Notes: generated from the letters alone by a model not told the origin. A DNA stretch of 9,285 nt from Pseudomonadota bacterium (GCA_022572105.1 JACZWN010000142.1:1-9285), one strand, 5' to 3'; numbered from the stretch's first letter, positions 1-7,579 are shown. Numbers and translations are program-made.

Positions 1-1
1 C

Positions 2-217
2 CAGAGCAAGTACGCCGAGGCCGAGCCGCTTTATCAGCGTGCACTAGATATTCGGGAGAAGGCCCTCGACCAGAAGCACCCGAATGTGGCTCAGAGCCTG
101 GAGAACTACGCCACCCTGCTACGGAAGACTGGGCGCACAGGAAAGGCGGAGGAACTGGAGATCCGTGCAAAGTCGGTCCGCGCCAAGCATGCACAGGAGG
201 AAGGCTCTCGGATCTGA
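2..217 (+). CDS. TPR (kinesin-light-chain type) protein, C-terminal part
   Basis: This frame is open from the window edge to a TGA at 215-217 and gives 71 residues of a protein whose start lies outside the window. It reads as tetratricopeptide repeats of the kinesin-light-chain type: YAEAEPLYQRALDIREKAL is a typical second helix plus linker, and HPNVAQSLENYATLLRKTG is a typical first helix of the next unit. Such repeats form a helical scaffold for protein-protein binding; no partner or pathway can be named. The end KAEELEIRAKSVRAKHAQ resembles the usual end of these proteins, where the repeat decays into a basic helix. The last six residues (EEGSRI) are probably not native: the same bases in another frame encode the start of a second TPR segment (see 195-356), so the gene seems to run out of frame at a recombination junction near 193-197. 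Confidence 0.75.
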   Translation, partial: QSKYAEAEPLYQRALDIREKALDQKHPNVAQSLENYATLLRKTGRTGKAEELEIRAKSVRAKHAQEEGSRI

Positions 218-356
218 GCACCCGGACGTGGCCAATAGCTTGGAAAATTACGCCGGCGTCCTACGGAAGATTAGCCGCGATAACTTGTCGGAAAAGATGG
301 AAGCCCGCGCTAAGGCGATCCGGGCCAAGCACGCCGAAACGAACCCGGCACAATGA
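195..356 (+). pseudogene. Second TPR C-terminus, headless remnant
   Basis: In a different frame from the preceding gene, and overlapping its last codons, bases 195-356 encode a second TPR tail: RRKALGSEHPDVANSLENYA, continuing to EARAKAIRAKHAETNPAQ and a TGA at 354-356. It aligns without gaps, codon for codon, with the preceding tail over about 41 residues (HPxVAxSLENYAxxLRK near the front, RAKxxRAKHA near the end), with a little over half identical. It has no plausible start or ribosome-binding site of its own; the ATG at 189-191 lies inside the neighbouring gene's tail. The simplest reading is that it is the end of a paralogous or duplicated TPR gene whose front was lost by recombination between repeats. 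A sequencing frameshift is a less likely alternative, because the first copy already contains its own complete end. Confidence 0.6.
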
Positions 357-394
357 AGGCTCCAAGCGGAACGCTTGAATGTCTGTTCCTGGCT

Positions 395-541
395 GAGGCT
401 GTTGAAAAAGTCCAGGCGCTCAAAAGTTTTGAAACAATGTTTCAAAATTAGGGATTTTGTCGAATCAATATTGCTGCAAGTGCGGCTCACACGAACAATC
501 GTTGCGCAAAACTTGATGGTCCGGATTTTTTCAACAGCCTC
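395..541. mobile_element. 147-bp MITE-like element with GGCT target duplication
   Basis: The left end GAGGCTGTTGAAAAAGTCC (395-413) is the inverted complement of the right end (523-541) with one mismatch in 19, the outermost 15 bases being perfect. The 4-base sequence GGCT lies directly outside both ends (391-394 and 542-545), as expected for a target-site duplication. The interior is AT-rich compared with its surroundings, has no transposase frame, and contains a perfect hairpin (427-447). The terminal motif GGCTGTTGAAAAA resembles the ends of IS5/IS1182-type insertion sequences, so this may be a non-autonomous derivative moved by a transposase encoded elsewhere. The family assignment is from memory and uncertain; the structural call is well supported. 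Confidence 0.75.
427..447. repeat. Perfect hairpin inside the MITE-like element
   Basis: TTTTGAAAC and GTTTCAAAA form a perfect 9-bp inverted repeat around a 3-base loop (AAT). It is AT-rich and has no T-tract in a position that would make it a typical terminator. It is probably part of the transposable element's own structure. Confidence 0.6.
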
Positions 542-669
542 GGCTAACAGCAGAAGTCCAGCCCCCTATCCAGTTCCGTCCGCTGCACCCCAGAAAGCGG
601 AAGTTTCTGGCAGCCGTCGATTACTTTTTTGTCCGGAACTCGATATGCAGAATCTCGGAGGAACCGGAT

Positions 670-2343
<1,674 letters not shown>

Positions 2344-2422
2344 CGATTCCCGTCTCTTTCTCTCTTCCCAGCCTCTACTTCCAGCCTCTGCGCCTAGCTG
2401 TTTAGTCCCGGAGTGTGGTGGC

Positions 2423-2617
2423 ATCGTCGCGTTCAACGCACCGCTGATGGCGATCGTCAGCGTCGATACGCGGGTCCTGGGCGTGCCGCTGCTCTATCTG
2501 TACCTGTTTCTGGCCTGGGGTGCGCTCATCGCCTTCGTCCGCCTGGCCCGCCGGCGCGCGCGCGTGGCCCGACGCTGCCGACGAGTAATACCAAAGGTCC
2601 TTGATAATGACCCATAG
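2423..2617 (+). pseudogene. Fragment of a small membrane protein
   Basis: The frame beginning near 2423 (IVAFNAPLMAIVSVDTRVLG) continues through a hydrophobic segment VPLLYLYLFLAWGALIAFV to an Arg-rich tail and a TAG at 2615-2617. Aromatic-leucine helices followed by positive charges are typical of the second helix of small two-helix membrane proteins that often precede sodium:solute symporter genes. The first helix is missing: upstream codons are not hydrophobic and lead into the ettA promoter region, and the only ATG in frame (2447) would start mid-domain. The last nine codons (ending VLDNDP) are read out of the 33-bp repeat at 2588-2620, so the repeat supplies the present stop. No symporter gene follows. 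I read it as a remnant; a real short peptide from 2447 cannot be excluded. Confidence 0.4.
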
Positions 2618-2620
2618 AGA
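2588..2620 (+). repeat. 33-bp repeat, left inverted copy
   Basis: This unit begins ATACCAAAGG and ends GATAATGACCCATAGAGA. It differs from the right copy at four positions, all in the outer half. It contains an ATG at 2607 with a weak purine run upstream. Confidence 0.75.
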
Positions 2621-2757
2621 TCGGGCCGGCGCGCGGCCGCGGGCCACCGGGCGGGTAGCAGGGAAGCCGCGGGCGATGCGGGACATCGTCAAGGCTTTCC
2701 GACGCCCCCACCGACTCGCCCGCCGCCGGTTCGCCTGCCCGACCGGAACGGCGGCTT

Positions 2758-2793
2758 CCCAAGGCTTTCGGACGGCCCAATGCTTTTGGACGG
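2758..2793. repeat. 18-bp tandem repeat inside the element, with a third partial copy
   Basis: CCCAAGGCTTTCGGACGG (2758-2775) is followed at once by CCCAATGCTTTTGGACGG (2776-2793), with two differences. A related AAGGCTTTCCGACG lies at 2691-2704. Its function is unknown. Confidence 0.65.
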
Positions 2794-2860
2794 GGCGCAG
2801 GGCTTGCGATGCCGTGCATCGCCACGCCACGCGCTCCTGGCCGAAAACCTCGGGAAACCG

Positions 2861-2893
2861 TCTCTATGGGTCATTATCAACGCTCCTTGGTAT
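2861..2893 (-). repeat. 33-bp repeat, right inverted copy
   Basis: Read on the minus strand, this unit is ATACCAAGGAGCG followed by TTGATAATGACCCATAGAGA. It has AAGGAG (plus coordinates 2883-2888) eight bases before ATG (2874-2872), which would be an ideal translation start on the minus strand. That frame runs inward for 61 codons to a stop at 2689. Confidence 0.75.
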
Positions 2894-2924
2894 GAGCTTG
2901 GCCCGCGCGCACCCCGCGCCGGTA

Positions 2925-3053
2925 TCACCCGGCCGGGCGCACCCGGTCCGGCCCGATGTCGTCGATGGTCGGGCAGCCGGCCAGCATCATATCGCGGCGG
3001 ATCTCGGCGGCGCAGATGTCGAAGCCCTTGTCCACGCCCGCGCCTTTCTCCGT
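2925..3053 (-). pseudogene. C-terminal tail of an FMN-dependent alpha-hydroxy-acid (L-lactate type) dehydrogenase
   Basis: The minus-strand frame ending with TGA at 2927-2925 encodes GAGVDKGFDICAAEIRRDM followed by MLAGCPTIDDIGPDRVRPAG. This resembles the last helix and tail of FMN-dependent alpha-hydroxy-acid dehydrogenases such as L-lactate dehydrogenase, where a GV-(D/E)-x-A-(L/F)-x-I-L-x-x-E-I helix is followed by a GC-x-(S/T)-(I/V) turn and a D-(I/L)-GP end. Only about 40 codons are present. Upstream the frame becomes Arg/Pro-rich and unrelated, with no TIM barrel, FMN-binding residues or active-site His. The identification rests on this short tail and on memory of the family, so it is moderate. 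Confidence 0.5.
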
Positions 3054-3331
3054 CCGACCCGGGGCTAACGAAAATTCCGCCCCAAACAGGCGTCGTGTCA
3101 AGGCGACTCTACGGATGGCGGCGTCGGGTTGCCGGAGCCGCGCCGGTACGGAAACCCTCGTCGGACTTCGCCGACTCCTTATCAATCCATGTTACGGTTT
3201 CCGCGCATCGGCGCCTGGCCAGGCCGGGGGAACCGGGATCGGTCGTTTCTCGAACCCCCGCCCCTTTTCTTCGATTAGCTCAGGTCTATCTGATTTTCTG
3301 CCGCAGCGATCGATCTCAGGCTCGGTTCATC
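3054..3331. other. Intergenic stretch with no recognised gene
   Basis: About 280 bases between the dehydrogenase remnant and the unknown minus-strand gene. Apart from a small imperfect hairpin around 3161-3177 and the tandem repeat at its right edge, I see no coding or RNA signal. Confidence 0.5.
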
Positions 3332-3344
3332 TCAGGCTCGGTTC
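3313..3344. repeat. 16-bp perfect tandem duplication across a stop codon
   Basis: ATCTCAGGCTCGGTTC occurs twice in direct succession (3313-3328 and 3329-3344). The second copy includes the minus-strand codons for the last residues (NRA) and the TGA (3334-3332) of the unknown gene; the first copy repeats them directly downstream. It looks like a recent slippage duplication. Confidence 0.85.
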
Positions 3345-4297
3345 ACGAGAGCCCACTCCTGGGTCTGCGGAAACATCTGGGCCAGGCGCCGGTAGGTTTT
3401 TCTGATCAGCTGTTCGACGTCGTCGCCTCGTTCGGTGCCCGCTTCGGATTGCCATGGTTCGATGATTTCGTCCCAGTCCATGAACCTGCGGTGAAGATCG
3501 TCGCGCGCGTCCCGGATGTGCTCGATGTGGAGATCAAAACTTCGAAGCACGGTCAAAATCTCACAGGTCTGCGCGTCCACCATGTCGAACACCGTCTCGA
3601 TGTCTTCTATGGCCTCCCGGAGAAGTACCCTCATACGGTCGAGCTCTTCCCAAGTAGCGGTTTGGTTGCCGTAGAATTTGCTCAGCCTTACGATCTTTGG
3701 CGGGATGTCCGTGATGCTTTTGAAACGCTCGCGTAGTCCCTCGATAAAGGACAACTCGTGCCCTATCTGCTGGATCTTGTTGATGACCTCCTGCTTTTTC
3801 TCCGGTGGGAGCCCCAGTTTTTCGGCAACGAGGCGGAACGCTTCCTGCACCCTTCGCTTTATCTCCGGATCGTCGACCAACTGTTCGATCTGATCCGATT
3901 CGATCACCTGGTCTTCCCTGCCCGTCAACAAGGTGGCGAGTTGGATCTTGATGCGGGCATGCGCGGCGGTTCGATGCCGCTCCTCCACCGACCATGAAGC
4001 GGACCCATCGAGTAGCTCTTGCGGGACCGAGTCGTTCGGCCGGATCTCCTGTACGTACTTGAGGCTCTTGGCCACGATATCGAGCAGTTGCCCATCGCTG
4101 GAATCCTCCGCGATGCCGAACTCCTGACGCAAAGCCACAATGGCGATAGCGGCCATATCGTCTCCCAGGGGCATGAGAAACTTCGGCTTGCCGCCATCGC
4201 TGTCGGCCGTGAAATAGCACCCGTCAAGACTAAAAACCTTGTGCTCAAAGACGAAATGGGTGCTGCCGTCCAATTCCTCGCGGATTTCTTCCTGCAT
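3332..4297 (-). CDS. Unrecognised 321-residue soluble, helix-rich protein
   Basis: I do not recognise this protein. It has no signal peptide or membrane segment and is acidic. Residues 1-60 look like a compact alpha/beta segment (HFVFEHKVFSLDGCYFTADS, then FLMPLGDDMAAIAIVALRQ). From about residue 100 to the end it is charged and probably mostly helical (RRVQEAFRLVAEKLGLPPEK, EELDRMRVLLREAIEDIETV, IEHIRDARDDLHRRFMDWDE), suggesting a helical bundle or coiled coil. There are two cysteines (27 and 245) and no visible enzyme motif. Codon use is less GC-biased than in ettA or the EF-G-like gene, which may indicate different ancestry. The ATG at 4297 is the first possible start after an in-frame TGA ten codons upstream; its ribosome-binding site is weak. 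The gene is alone, with an AT-rich leader upstream. That it is a real gene is supported by its length and protein-like composition. Confidence 0.75.
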   Translation of the reverse strand: MQEEIREELDGSTHFVFEHKVFSLDGCYFTADSDGGKPKFLMPLGDDMAAIAIVALRQEFGIAEDSSDGQLLDIVAKSLKYVQEIRPNDSVPQELLDGSASWSVEERHRTAAHARIKIQLATLLTGREDQVIESDQIEQLVDDPEIKRRVQEAFRLVAEKLGLPPEKKQEVINKIQQIGHELSFIEGLRERFKSITDIPPKIVRLSKFYGNQTATWEELDRMRVLLREAIEDIETVFDMVDAQTCEILTVLRSFDLHIEHIRDARDDLHRRFMDWDEIIEPWQSEAGTERGDDVEQLIRKTYRRLAQMFPQTQEWALVNRA

Positions 4298-4766
4298 GAT
4301 CTGGTGCTCGATCTTTGTCCAAGCTCAGAAGACTTACATAATTCCAGTCGCTTACTTTTTGGTTAATTCCGATAATTCGAATTGTGGCCGGGGTTCGAAA
4401 GGCTGGCTACTCCCCGTGTATTGAATCGCACCCCTTTCGGTTCCCCCGGGCGGTGCAACCGTCTTTCGCAGTTTATCTGGACCTGAAACAGCCCCTTCGG
4501 ACAGGGATTTCGGCACCCCTGAACAACGCGAGAACATCGTCGACGCGAAATCGCTGCCGTTGGCTAATTTCGCCCGTTCCGGGCCTCCTTCCAGGACGTC
4601 CGGCCTCCAGGACGTCCCGGATGCGGCAATCGGCGCACACCAGCCCTCCCGCTTTCGCTCCCCGTCGTTGGGCGCGCCGGGATCATCGAATATCGGTGCC
4701 CCGGGTCGCTTCTCGAGCCGTGCCGGCCGGCCGGCCGAATCGACGGTGGTTCCGCCCCGGAACGCA
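4298..4766. other. 470-base intergenic region with small palindromes and repeats
   Basis: No supported gene lies here. The left part (4335-4385) is AT-rich, includes the palindrome AATTCGAATT (4374-4383), and probably holds the promoter of the minus-strand gene at 4297, though no clear -35/-10 pair can be chosen. Two copies of TCCAGGACGTCC lie at 4590-4617. Frames open on both strands here are low-complexity Arg/Pro/Ser-rich readings typical of GC-rich non-coding DNA. Confidence 0.5.
4590..4617. repeat. Paired palindromic direct repeat TCCAGGACGTCC
   Basis: TCCAGGACGTCC occurs at 4590-4601 and 4606-4617, a 16-base period. Each copy contains the 8-base palindrome GGACGTCC. A pair of palindromes about one and a half helical turns apart is a possible binding site for a dimeric regulator, but no promoter is evident beside it. 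Confidence 0.5.
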
Positions 4767-4800
4767 AGAAAAACCCCGGGCGCGGGTGCCGCCCGGGTTT
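4767..4800 (-). terminator. Rho-independent terminator for minus-strand transcripts
   Basis: On the minus strand, CCCGGGCG pairs with CGCCCGGG around a short loop, with extra A-T pairs possible past a bulge, and is followed by GTTTTTC. It lies about 25 bases beyond the stop of the GMC oxidoreductase tail and probably belonged to that gene. It now also ends transcripts from the ribbon-helix-helix gene. Confidence 0.85.
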
Positions 4801-4825
4801 CCACCATTTGCCTCCGTGGTGGGTC

Positions 4826-4936
4826 TCAGATGTTGTTCCTCGGCAACTGGTCGGCGATGTAGTCGGCCTGCCTGATCGCCAGGGTCACGATGGTCGGCGT
4901 CGGGTTTTCCGCGCCGCCGGTGGTGAACTGGCTGCC
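4826..4936 (-). pseudogene. C-terminal tail of a GMC-family oxidoreductase
   Basis: Thirty-six codons encode GSQFTTGGAENPTPTIVTLA followed by IRQADYIADQLPRNNI and TGA. This matches the FAD-contacting C-terminus of glucose-methanol-choline oxidoreductases, in which a (T/S)-GG-x-x-NP-(T/S)-x-TI motif is followed by a helix A-(I/L)-R-x-A-(D/E)-x-I-A. The rest of the enzyme, including the N-terminal dinucleotide-binding fold, is absent: 14 bases upstream lies the stop of the ribbon-helix-helix gene. The piece is therefore a remnant left by a deletion, still followed by its terminator. Confidence 0.7.
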
Positions 4937-4950
4937 TCGCCGCCACGTCC

Positions 4951-5262
4951 TCACTCGGCTGCGGCCGGCTCCATCATCCGCTCGGCGATCCGCGGCAACG
5001 CTTCCGGACGTTGGAGATAGAGCACGCAGGCCACGCGCAAGAGCGAGGTGAAGTTGGAAATCTCCCCGTTGAGTTCCAGGACTTCGTCGTAGAGCGTGGA
5101 CAGGAAGCGCGGCGTGGTCATGCCCTGGTCCTCCGCGATCTCGTCCAGGATGTTCCAGAACGTGGATTCCAGCCGGATGCTGGTGGCATGGCCGGCCAGG
5201 CGCACCGAGCGCGCGATGTAAGTATACCCAGCCGGGTCTTGCCCGGCGAAGATTCGCCACAT
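4951..5262 (-). CDS. Ribbon-helix-helix domain protein, putative DNA-binding regulator
   Basis: A 103-residue protein that resembles the short alphaproteobacterial ribbon-helix-helix family (RHH_4 type). The strand region is around residues 17-32 (ARSVRLAGHATSIRLES), followed by helix 1 (FWNILDEIAEDQGM) and, after the turn TTPRFLS, helix 2 (TLYDEVLELNGEI). The tail (FTSLLRVACVLYLQRP) is a further helix. Such proteins usually dimerise, insert a beta-ribbon into the DNA major groove, and often repress their own gene; the target here is unknown. The start at 5262 has an excellent Shine-Dalgarno AGGGAGG (minus strand, 5276-5270) seven bases upstream. The gene is divergent from the EF-G-like gene across 277 bases and may regulate it. 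Downstream lies the GMC remnant and then a terminator. Confidence 0.8.
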   Translation of the reverse strand: MWRIFAGQDPAGYTYIARSVRLAGHATSIRLESTFWNILDEIAEDQGMTTPRFLSTLYDEVLELNGEISNFTSLLRVACVLYLQRPEALPRIAERMMEPAAAE

Positions 5263-5358
5263 ATCATGTCCTCCCTGTCGGCCGCGCCTCTTGCCGGAGC
5301 CCTTGTTTTTGTCATCCAGGCGCCGTCACCGATACCTGGCGGGCCGTGTCAAACTCCG

Positions 5359-5388
5359 ATCATAGCACCAAAAGGCCCACCGCGTGAA
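5359..5388 (-). promoter_or_regulatory. Candidate sigma70-type promoter for the ribbon-helix-helix gene
   Basis: On the minus strand there is TTCACG (5388-5383), an 18-base spacer, and TATGAT (5364-5359). The -10 box matches the consensus at five of six positions; the -35 match is moderate. It lies about 100 bases upstream of the start codon. Confidence 0.4.
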
Positions 5389-5471
5389 AGCCCCGTCAAA
5401 GCCCCGCGAGCGGCCGCTAGGCCCGTCGCCCGGATTTTCTTATTGCCGCCCCCCACCGACTTTGAAAACAT

Positions 5472-5488
5472 AGGCCCTGAGCGGGCCT
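5472..5488 (+). other. Small hairpin in the leader of the EF-G-like gene
   Basis: AGGCCC and GGGCCT form a perfect 6-bp stem around TGAGC, about 50 bases before the start codon. It is too short and lacks a T-tract for a terminator, so any role in the leader is speculative. Confidence 0.35.
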
Positions 5489-5539
5489 CCACGAGACCCG
5501 GGAACATACCGCGAACATTGCCTGAACCGGGAGGAATTC

Positions 5540-7579
5540 ATGACCGACAAGGAGACTTCCGCGGCGCGCTGCGCCGTGCTCGTTGGGTCCTACACCAGCG
5601 GCAAAACGACGCTGATGGAGGCCATGCTGCACACCGCCGGCGCGATCCACCGGAAGGGCACGATCCCCCAGGGCAACACGGTCGGCGACTCTTCGCCGGA
5701 GGCGCGCCAGCGCCAGATGAGCGTCGAACCCAACATCGCGCACTGCACCTACCTGGGCGACCACTGGTCGATCGTCGACTGTCCCGGTTCGATCGAGTTG
5801 GCCCACGAACGCAACGCCGGGCTCATGGCCGCCGACATCGCCGTGATCGTGGCCGAGCCGGAACTGAGCAAGACCCTGATCCTGGCGCCGATCTTCAAGT
5901 TCCTCGACGACCACAAGATCCCGCATCTCCTGTTCGTCAACAAGATGGACAAGGCCGCGGTGCGCGTCGCCGAGCTCATGGAGGCGCTGCAGGCGGTCTC
6001 GTCCAAGCCGCTGGTGCTGCGCCAGGTGCCGATCCGCGAGGGCGAAGAGGTCACCGGTTTCGTCGACCTGGTGAGCGAGCGCGCCTACCACTACAAGGAG
6101 GCCGGGTCCTCGGACCTCATCGAGATGCCGGAGGTAGTCAAGGACCGCGAAGGCGAGGCGCGCCAGGAAATGTTGGAATTCCTGGCCGACTTCGACGATG
6201 ACCTGCTCGAGCAACTCCTGGAAGACAAGATCCCGGCGCCCGCCGAGATTTACGATCAGCTCGCCAAGGACCTGCAGGACGACTTGATCGTCCCGGTGCT
6301 GTTCGGCTCCGCCGAGCGCAGCAACGGCATCACGCGGCTATGGAAGGCGTTGCGTCACGAGGCGCCGCAGCCGGCCGCGACCGCCGAGCGTCTCGGGATC
6401 CCCGCGGGTGAGGGCCCGGTCGCCTCGGTGTTCCGAATCCTGCACCTGCCGCACACCGGGCGCATGACCCTCGCCCGCGTCTGGCGCGGCCCGTTGAGCG
6501 ACGGCATGACCATCGGCGGCGAGCGCGTCTCCGGCCTGTTCCACGTGATGGGCGGGGACAACCGGAAGATCGACAGGGCCGGCGAGGGCGAGGTGGTCGC
6601 GCTCGGGCGCATGGAGGAGACCCAGGCCGGCGATCTCTTGACCCCGGCGGGGCGCGTGACCGATTCGGGCATGCTCTGGCCGGATCGGCCCAAACCCGTC
6701 TTCGCGCTCGCCGTCCAGCCGCTCAACCGGCAGGACGACGTCAAGCTGACCGGCAGCGTCGCCAAGCTGATCGAGGAGGACGGCTCGATCTCGGTGGAGC
6801 ACAACGCGGACACCCACCAGATGTTGCTCTGGGGCCAGGGCGAGATCCACCTGAAGATCGCCACCGAGCGCTTGAAGAGCAAATTCAACGTCGCGGTCGA
6901 CGTGACGCAGCCCCAGACCGCCTACAAGGAGACCATCCGCAAAAGCACGCAGCAGCATTCGCGTTTCAAGCGCCAGACCGGCGGCCACGGCCAGTTCGGC
7001 GACGTGCGGGTGGAGATCAAGCCGCTGCCGCGCGGCCGCGGCTTCGAGTTCATCGACAAGGTCGTCGGCGGCTCGGTGCCCAGGCAGTACATCTCGGCGG
7101 TCGAGCACGGCGCCAAGGACTACCTGCAGCGCGGGCCGCTCGGCTTTCCGGTGGTCGACCTCTCGGTCACCCTGTTCGACGGTCAGCACCATGCGGTCGA
7201 CAGCTCCGACCAGGCGTTCAAGACCGCCGGCCGCATGGCCATGTCCGAAGGCCTGCCCAACTGCGCGCCGGTCCTGCTCGAACCGATCTACCAGGTGACC
7301 ATCGACGTGCCTTCGGATTTCACCGCCAAGATCCACGGCCTGATCAGCGGTCGGCGCGGCCAGATCCTCGGCTTCGAATCCAAGGCCGGCTGGGACGGCT
7401 GGGACGAGGTCAAGTGCCAGATGCCCCAGTCCGAGCTCAGGGACTTGATCATCGAGTTGCGCTCGTTGACCTTCGGGGTCGGCAGCTTCGAATGGAACTT
7501 CGATCATCTGCAGGAGCTGACCGGCAGGCAGGCCGACAAGGTAATCCGGGACCGCCAAGAGGCGCTGGCCGCGGATTAG
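5540..7579 (+). CDS. EF-G-like translational GTPase (paralogue, not canonical FusA)
   Basis: A 679-residue protein with the full five-domain EF-G layout: GTPase (about 8-285), domain II (291-375), domain III (384-456), domain IV (460-580) with GGHGQFGDV at 481-489, and domain V (581-665) with GRRGQILG at 604-611. G1 is GSYTSGKT (16-23), G4 is NKMD (134-137), and G5 is GSA (256-258). It differs from canonical EF-G at two key places. G3 is DCPGS (80-84) instead of DTPGH, so the catalytic switch II His is Ser. The switch I region reads RQRQMSVEPN instead of the usual RGITI-type motif. These changes place it with EF-G-like paralogues of uncertain role, which may act on ribosomes in a step other than normal translocation. 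The start has a strong Shine-Dalgarno, GGGAGGA, four bases before the ATG. It is divergent from the ribbon-helix-helix gene. Confidence 0.9.
   Translation: MTDKETSAARCAVLVGSYTSGKTTLMEAMLHTAGAIHRKGTIPQGNTVGDSSPEARQRQMSVEPNIAHCTYLGDHWSIVDCPGSIELAHERNAGLMAADIAVIVAEPELSKTLILAPIFKFLDDHKIPHLLFVNKMDKAAVRVAELMEALQAVSSKPLVLRQVPIREGEEVTGFVDLVSERAYHYKEAGSSDLIEMPEVVKDREGEARQEMLEFLADFDDDLLEQLLEDKIPAPAEIYDQLAKDLQDDLIVPVLFGSAERSNGITRLWKALRHEAPQPAATAERLGIPAGEGPVASVFRILHLPHTGRMTLARVWRGPLSDGMTIGGERVSGLFHVMGGDNRKIDRAGEGEVVALGRMEETQAGDLLTPAGRVTDSGMLWPDRPKPVFALAVQPLNRQDDVKLTGSVAKLIEEDGSISVEHNADTHQMLLWGQGEIHLKIATERLKSKFNVAVDVTQPQTAYKETIRKSTQQHSRFKRQTGGHGQFGDVRVEIKPLPRGRGFEFIDKVVGGSVPRQYISAVEHGAKDYLQRGPLGFPVVDLSVTLFDGQHHAVDSSDQAFKTAGRMAMSEGLPNCAPVLLEPIYQVTIDVPSDFTAKIHGLISGRRGQILGFESKAGWDGWDEVKCQMPQSELRDLIIELRSLTFGVGSFEWNFDHLQELTGRQADKVIRDRQEALAAD

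Larger units (their letters stand above)
2588..2893. mobile_element. 306-bp element bounded by 33-bp inverted repeats
   Basis: Bases 2588-2620 and the complement of 2861-2893 match at 29 of 33 positions, including an unbroken 20-base core TTGATAATGACCCATAGAGA. A third copy of the same unit lies at 9049-9081. The interior (2621-2860) is very GC-rich, has no recognisable protein, and carries an 18-bp tandem repeat. The element lies between the 3' ends of two converging gene remnants. I see no flanking target duplication. It could be a MITE, or an extragenic palindromic element that persists near gene ends. Each repeat also carries a Shine-Dalgarno-like sequence and an ATG that open a frame pointing into the element. 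Confidence 0.65.

Noticed and set aside
627..668. TCCGG/CCGGA inverted repeat considered as the ettA terminator
   Set aside because: The stem is short with a long loop, and the homopolymer run reads as A, not T, in the ettA transcript.
2344..2436. Upstream in-frame start for ettA adding 31 residues
   Set aside because: The extension has no similarity to EttA N-termini, and MAAYQYIYHMDRVSK at 2343 fits the family start.
2691..2793. Repeats considered as a CRISPR array
   Set aside because: Units are only 14-18 bases, two are directly adjacent without spacers, and no cas gene is present.
2601..3068. 155-codon plus-strand frame starting in the left 33-bp repeat
   Set aside because: It is low-complexity and Arg-rich, runs through the right inverted repeat and antisense to the dehydrogenase tail; not listed as a gene, though the start signal is noted as a finding.
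4391..4430. GGTTCGAAA, a tRNA T-loop-like sequence
   Set aside because: No flanking 5-bp T stem, acceptor stem or anticodon arm can be folded around it.
4352..4875. Overlapping frames of about 150-160 codons on both strands in the intergenic region
   Set aside because: Both are Pro/Arg/Ser-rich without domains, overlap the terminator and lack good ribosome-binding sites.
5011..6201. 396-codon plus-strand frame across the ribbon-helix-helix gene and the GTPase start
   Set aside because: It is antisense to one real gene and out of frame with another, and has no coherent domain.
6338..7558. 406-codon minus-strand frame within the EF-G-like gene
   Set aside because: It is the antisense shadow of a gene with a complete domain structure.
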